From assembly GCF_001613325.1 (NCBI RefSeq), contig NZ_BDCD01000038.1:33635-97634 (forward strand): a stretch of DNA of 64,000 nucleotides. The letters are read 5' to 3'. Origin of the DNA: Nocardia yamanashiensis NBRC 100130. GTDB lineage: Bacteria > Actinomycetota > Actinomycetes > Mycobacteriales > Mycobacteriaceae. The position numbers and the translations under genes are program-made. Below, piece after piece: positions 61,266-64,000 of this stretch; the first letter of the stretch is position 1; every line of letters starts with the position of its first letter. The notes below the pieces were generated by a model. That model saw only the letters and a program-made list of their open reading frames with translations. It was not told the origin of the DNA and searched no databases.

Positions 61266-62773
61266 CCGCCGCGGCGACCGGTGCGCCCGCACAGTCCGCC
61301 GAAGTCACGCGCGCCCGGGTCGCGGTCCTGGTCGCCGGCTATCAGGTCGATGCGGTGCTGCCCACCAAGTTCGCCGTCGAGACTTTCATCGACGACCTGC
61401 TCGTGGTGCTGGACTCCGCGATCGACGACGAGTCGGTCGATTTCACTCCGCCGCAAGGACAATGGACCCTGGCCCGGCCGGGTGAGCCGGCGATTCCCCG
61501 GTGGCGGACGCTGGCGGATCATCAGATCGACGACGGTGCGCTGTTGATCTTGACGACCGTCGAATCGGCCGAAGTGTTCACCCCGATCGTCGAGGACATC
61601 ACCGAGGCGCTGGCGCTGATCAACGAACGCGAGTTCAGCGAATTCGACCCCGAGACAGCCGAATTCGCGGGACAAGTCGCGCTCGGATGCGCCGCCGTCC
61701 TGGTGGCCGGCCTGTTGGCCGTCATCTGGACCGCTTCCGCATCGGTGCTTTGGTGCGCGCTGCCCGCGGTCCTGCTCGGCCTGCTCTGCTGGGCTGTGGC
61801 TCTGATGCTCGCCCACCGGCCGCGTCGCCGGCGGCTGGGCCGGGTGCTGGCCCTGTCGGCGCTCCCGCTCATCGCCATCGGCGCGGCCATGCTGGTTCCG
61901 CCACCGCACGGAGTGCCCGGCCCGTTCACCGCCGCCAATCTCGCCGCCGGCGCGGCCGCGGCCGCGATCGTGGCCCTGACGCTGCTGCGCTCGACCAGCT
62001 TCGCCACGCCTATGCTGGTGGCCACCGTCACCGGCGGCGCGCTGCTCGCCCCAGCCGCCGGGGCCGCCGCCTTCCTCGACATATCCGCACGGCAGGTGAC
62101 CGGTGGCGTCGTCTTCGCCGGACTGATCCTGCTGACGGCCGCACCGCGCCTGGCCGTGTTCCTCGCGAGCATCCGTCCCCCGGACCTGCCCGACCCCGGC
62201 AAAGAGGTGTCGGCGAGCACGCTCAACGACATCTTCGACGCCGAATCCGCCACTCCGGGTGACGAACTCGGCGATCCCGACGGCGAGGACCGTCGCCCGC
62301 GCCACACCATCGAAAGCCGGGCGCGCCTGGCCGTGACCAGCCTGCGCGGCCTGATCGTCGCCGCCGCGGCGACCCTCGCGGGGGCCGCGGTGCTGACCGC
62401 GCACGCCGCGCCCGGCGGTATCCGCGAGCTCGTGCTGGCCGTCGCGGTGGCCGGGGTGCTGCTGATGCGGGCGCGCTGGTACCCCGACCGGGTGCAGGCC
62501 AGCGTGCTGGTCGCCGCCACCACGGTGACGGTCGCCGGAACAGCGTGGGCACTGGTCGAGGCCTACCACACGCCGGCGGCGCGTACCGCGGTCACACTGG
62601 CGGTCGCGGCGATCGCGGCCGCCGGCTGCGCGGCGGGCACGAAACTACCCGGGGTGCGGCTTTCACCGGTCGTTCGCCGGATCATCGATCTGGTCGAATA
62701 CCTGCTCATCCTCGCGATTCCGGTGCTCAGCTGCTGGATCATGGGCGTCTACACCGCCATGCGGAGGTTGTGA
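61262..62773 (+). CDS. eccD: EccD, ESX membrane pore protein
   Basis: A 503-residue protein. Residues 1-110 form a ubiquitin-like cytosolic domain (VTRARVAVLVAGYQVDAVLPTKFAVETFIDDLL). About eleven membrane helices follow from residue 135 to the end (GQVALGCAAVLVAGLLAVIW; VLLGLLCWAVALMLA; LIVAAAATLAGAAVL; AVTLAVAAIAAAGCAA; LILAIPVLSCWIMGVY). EccD dimers form the core of the ESX inner-membrane complex. GTG 61262 overlaps the previous stop, and its own stop overlaps the mycP ATG, so expression is coupled. Length is normal. Confidence 0.95.
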   Translation: MTAAATGAPAQSAEVTRARVAVLVAGYQVDAVLPTKFAVETFIDDLLVVLDSAIDDESVDFTPPQGQWTLARPGEPAIPRWRTLADHQIDDGALLILTTVESAEVFTPIVEDITEALALINEREFSEFDPETAEFAGQVALGCAAVLVAGLLAVIWTASASVLWCALPAVLLGLLCWAVALMLAHRPRRRRLGRVLALSALPLIAIGAAMLVPPPHGVPGPFTAANLAAGAAAAAIVALTLLRSTSFATPMLVATVTGGALLAPAAGAAAFLDISARQVTGGVVFAGLILLTAAPRLAVFLASIRPPDLPDPGKEVSASTLNDIFDAESATPGDELGDPDGEDRRPRHTIESRARLAVTSLRGLIVAAAATLAGAAVLTAHAAPGGIRELVLAVAVAGVLLMRARWYPDRVQASVLVAATTVTVAGTAWALVEAYHTPAARTAVTLAVAAIAAAGCAAGTKLPGVRLSPVVRRIIDLVEYLLILAIPVLSCWIMGVYTAMRRL

Positions 62774-64000
62774 TGCGCGCCGGACCGCTGACCGCCGCGG
62801 TCGCCGCCGTCCTCGTCGCCGTGTCCACGCCGGCGGCGGCGGTAGCGCCCCCGCAGGTGACCGTCGGCGGCGCCCCGGCCGACGGCACACCGGGCCCGGA
62901 GTTCGCCACCAAGCAGGACAAGTCCTGTCTGGCCGCGGGTGTGCTGCCCGACAGCGACCTGCGGCAGATCCCGCCGGTGGAACGTGCCCTGGATCTGAGC
63001 CGCGCCCGCGCCCTGACCCGGGGCGCGGGGGTCACCGTGGCCGTCATCGACACCGGTGTCAGCCAGCACACCAGGCTGCCGGAGCTGGCCGCCGGCGGTG
63101 ACTATGTGCAAGCCGGCGGCGACGGGCTCTTCGACTGCGATGCGCACGGAACGCTGATCGCCGGCATCATCGCGGCGGCCGACGACCCGGCCGACGGTTT
63201 CACCGGGGTCGCCCCGGAGGCCAAGCTCATCTCCCTCCGCTACCGATCGGGCGCGTTCCGGGCGGACGGCAATCTGAACATCGATGCCGCCCAGCAACTT
63301 TCCATCGACATCGGGCGGATGGCCAAGGCCATCGTCCATGCCGCCAACCTCGGTGCGCAGGTGATCACCGTGGCGATGCCGGTCTGTGTGCCCGCCGGGC
63401 TCGGCATCGACCAGTCCGCGCTGTCGGCGGCCATCGGCTACGCCGTGCACACCCGCGGCGCGCTCATCGTGGCCGGTGCCGGCACCGCCGGAAACGGTGG
63501 CTGCGAACAGAATCCGGGTATCGACCCCGGTCGCCCCGCCGACCCGCGCAACTGGGATCGGGTGAAAACCATCTCGGTGCCGAGCTGGTTCGCACCGTCG
63601 GTATTGAGTGTCGGATACACCACCGCCACCGGTGACACCGCGCCGGAATCGCTGTCGGGGCCGTGGGTTTCACTGGCCGCGCCCGGTGTCGGGATCGAAT
63701 CCCTCGGCCCCGGCGGCGGCGGACTGATCAACGGTGTCGGCGGCGACAAAATGGTCCCGGTCGGCGGCGCCAGCTTCGCCGCCGCATACGTCAGCGGAGT
63801 GGCGGCCCTGCTGCGTTCGCGCTTCCCCAACGAATCGCCCGCGGAAATCACTGCCCGCCTGCTGGCTTCGGCGCACGCGCCCGCGCGCGGTGTCGACAAT
63901 TCCGTCGGCGCGGGACTCGTCGATCCGCTCGCCGCGTTGAGCTATCGCGTCCCGCCGGAACCGCCGGCCGCGTTGTCGCGGTCGGCGGCCCTGGCCGTGC
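62773..64000 (+). CDS. mycP: MycP, mycosin subtilisin-like protease (partial)
   Basis: The first 409 codons of a mycosin; the gene continues beyond the window. A signal peptide (about residues 1-24) is followed by the S8 protease domain with a complete triad: D93 in VAVIDTGVS, H125 in DAHGTLIAG, S334 in GGASFAAAYVSG, and the oxyanion asparagine region AGTAGNGG. Cysteines at about 51 and 119 fit the conserved mycosin disulfides. Mycosin binds the ESX complex from the periplasm and stabilises it. The C-terminal membrane anchor should be just past 64000. ATG 62773 overlaps the eccD stop (TGATG). EccE is expected next. Confidence 0.94.
   Translation, partial: MRAGPLTAAVAAVLVAVSTPAAAVAPPQVTVGGAPADGTPGPEFATKQDKSCLAAGVLPDSDLRQIPPVERALDLSRARALTRGAGVTVAVIDTGVSQHTRLPELAAGGDYVQAGGDGLFDCDAHGTLIAGIIAAADDPADGFTGVAPEAKLISLRYRSGAFRADGNLNIDAAQQLSIDIGRMAKAIVHAANLGAQVITVAMPVCVPAGLGIDQSALSAAIGYAVHTRGALIVAGAGTAGNGGCEQNPGIDPGRPADPRNWDRVKTISVPSWFAPSVLSVGYTTATGDTAPESLSGPWVSLAAPGVGIESLGPGGGGLINGVGGDKMVPVGGASFAAAYVSGVAALLRSRFPNESPAEITARLLASAHAPARGVDNSVGAGLVDPLAALSYRVPPEPPAALSRSAALAV

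Noticed and set aside
61118..62569. 483-codon minus-strand frame opposite eccD
   Set aside because: Low-complexity Gly/Arg/Gln protein opposite a well-supported polytopic gene.
1..64000. tRNA or rRNA genes, IS elements and attachment sites
   Set aside because: No cloverleaf-like sequence with a GTTC-type T-loop context, no rRNA segment, and no transposase or integrase frame was recognised by eye.

Overview
The window looks like part of a large conjugative plasmid, or an integrative element built from one, in a high-GC mycolic-acid actinomycete. Nocardia is my best guess. The reasons are a RepA-type plasmid initiator near the left end, a T4SS-like conjugation module, and a complete ESX (type VII secretion) locus with PE/PPE-like, Esx, EspG and mycosin genes. 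Genus, and plasmid versus chromosome, cannot be proved from the sequence alone.

Layout. (1) 1-6.9 kb, maintenance and regulation: a truncated gene, repA, a family 2 glycosyltransferase, LysR, MerR and WhiB-like regulators, a ROK-like protein and a PAS-like protein. (2) 6.95-18.6 kb, conjugation module: a tightly overlapping operon (TcpC/VirB8-like, small membrane protein, VirB3/PrgI-like, VirB4-like ATPase, VirB6/TrbL-like, an anchored protein, NlpC/P60 hydrolase), facing a second VirB6/TrbL paralogue on the minus strand. (3) 19.0-23.6 kb, a compact RiPP cassette: a 50-residue precursor, an FxsB-like radical SAM/SPASM enzyme, an HExxH-type peptide-modification protein and a minus-strand MFS exporter. 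(4) 23.6-42.3 kb, T7SS accessory and substrate region: helical, proline/alanine-rich proteins, a YbaB-like protein, two proteins sharing a C-terminal domain (one also with a B-lectin-like domain), two EspK-like paralogues, a DUF4226-like/NlpC protein and a CpnT-like WXG toxin head. (5) 42.4-48.3 kb, a minus-strand island: a toxin-like domain protein, an acetyltransferase-like protein, a GlxA/AraC regulator (divergent from a stand-alone ThrRS-editing-like protein) and a three-gene toxin/immunity-like operon. (6) 48.7-64 kb, the ESX core: eccA, eccB, eccC, PE-like, PPE-like, two Esx proteins, espG, an EspI-like ATPase, eccD and mycP, which runs off the window. EccE is expected just beyond.

The genes appear to form one transfer and secretion programme. 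The sequence feature tying it together is a 16-bp palindrome, TTCCCA-N4-TGGGAA, found nine times (three perfect). Copies lie upstream of the glycosyltransferase, the T4SS operon, the T7SS accessory genes, eccA and the PE/PPE/esx block. A second palindrome, CCGyTATTTAACGG, precedes the whiB-like gene and the PAS-like gene. The candidate new biology is this putative regulon, the RiPP cassette between the two secretion systems, and several uncharacterised T7SS-linked domain architectures.
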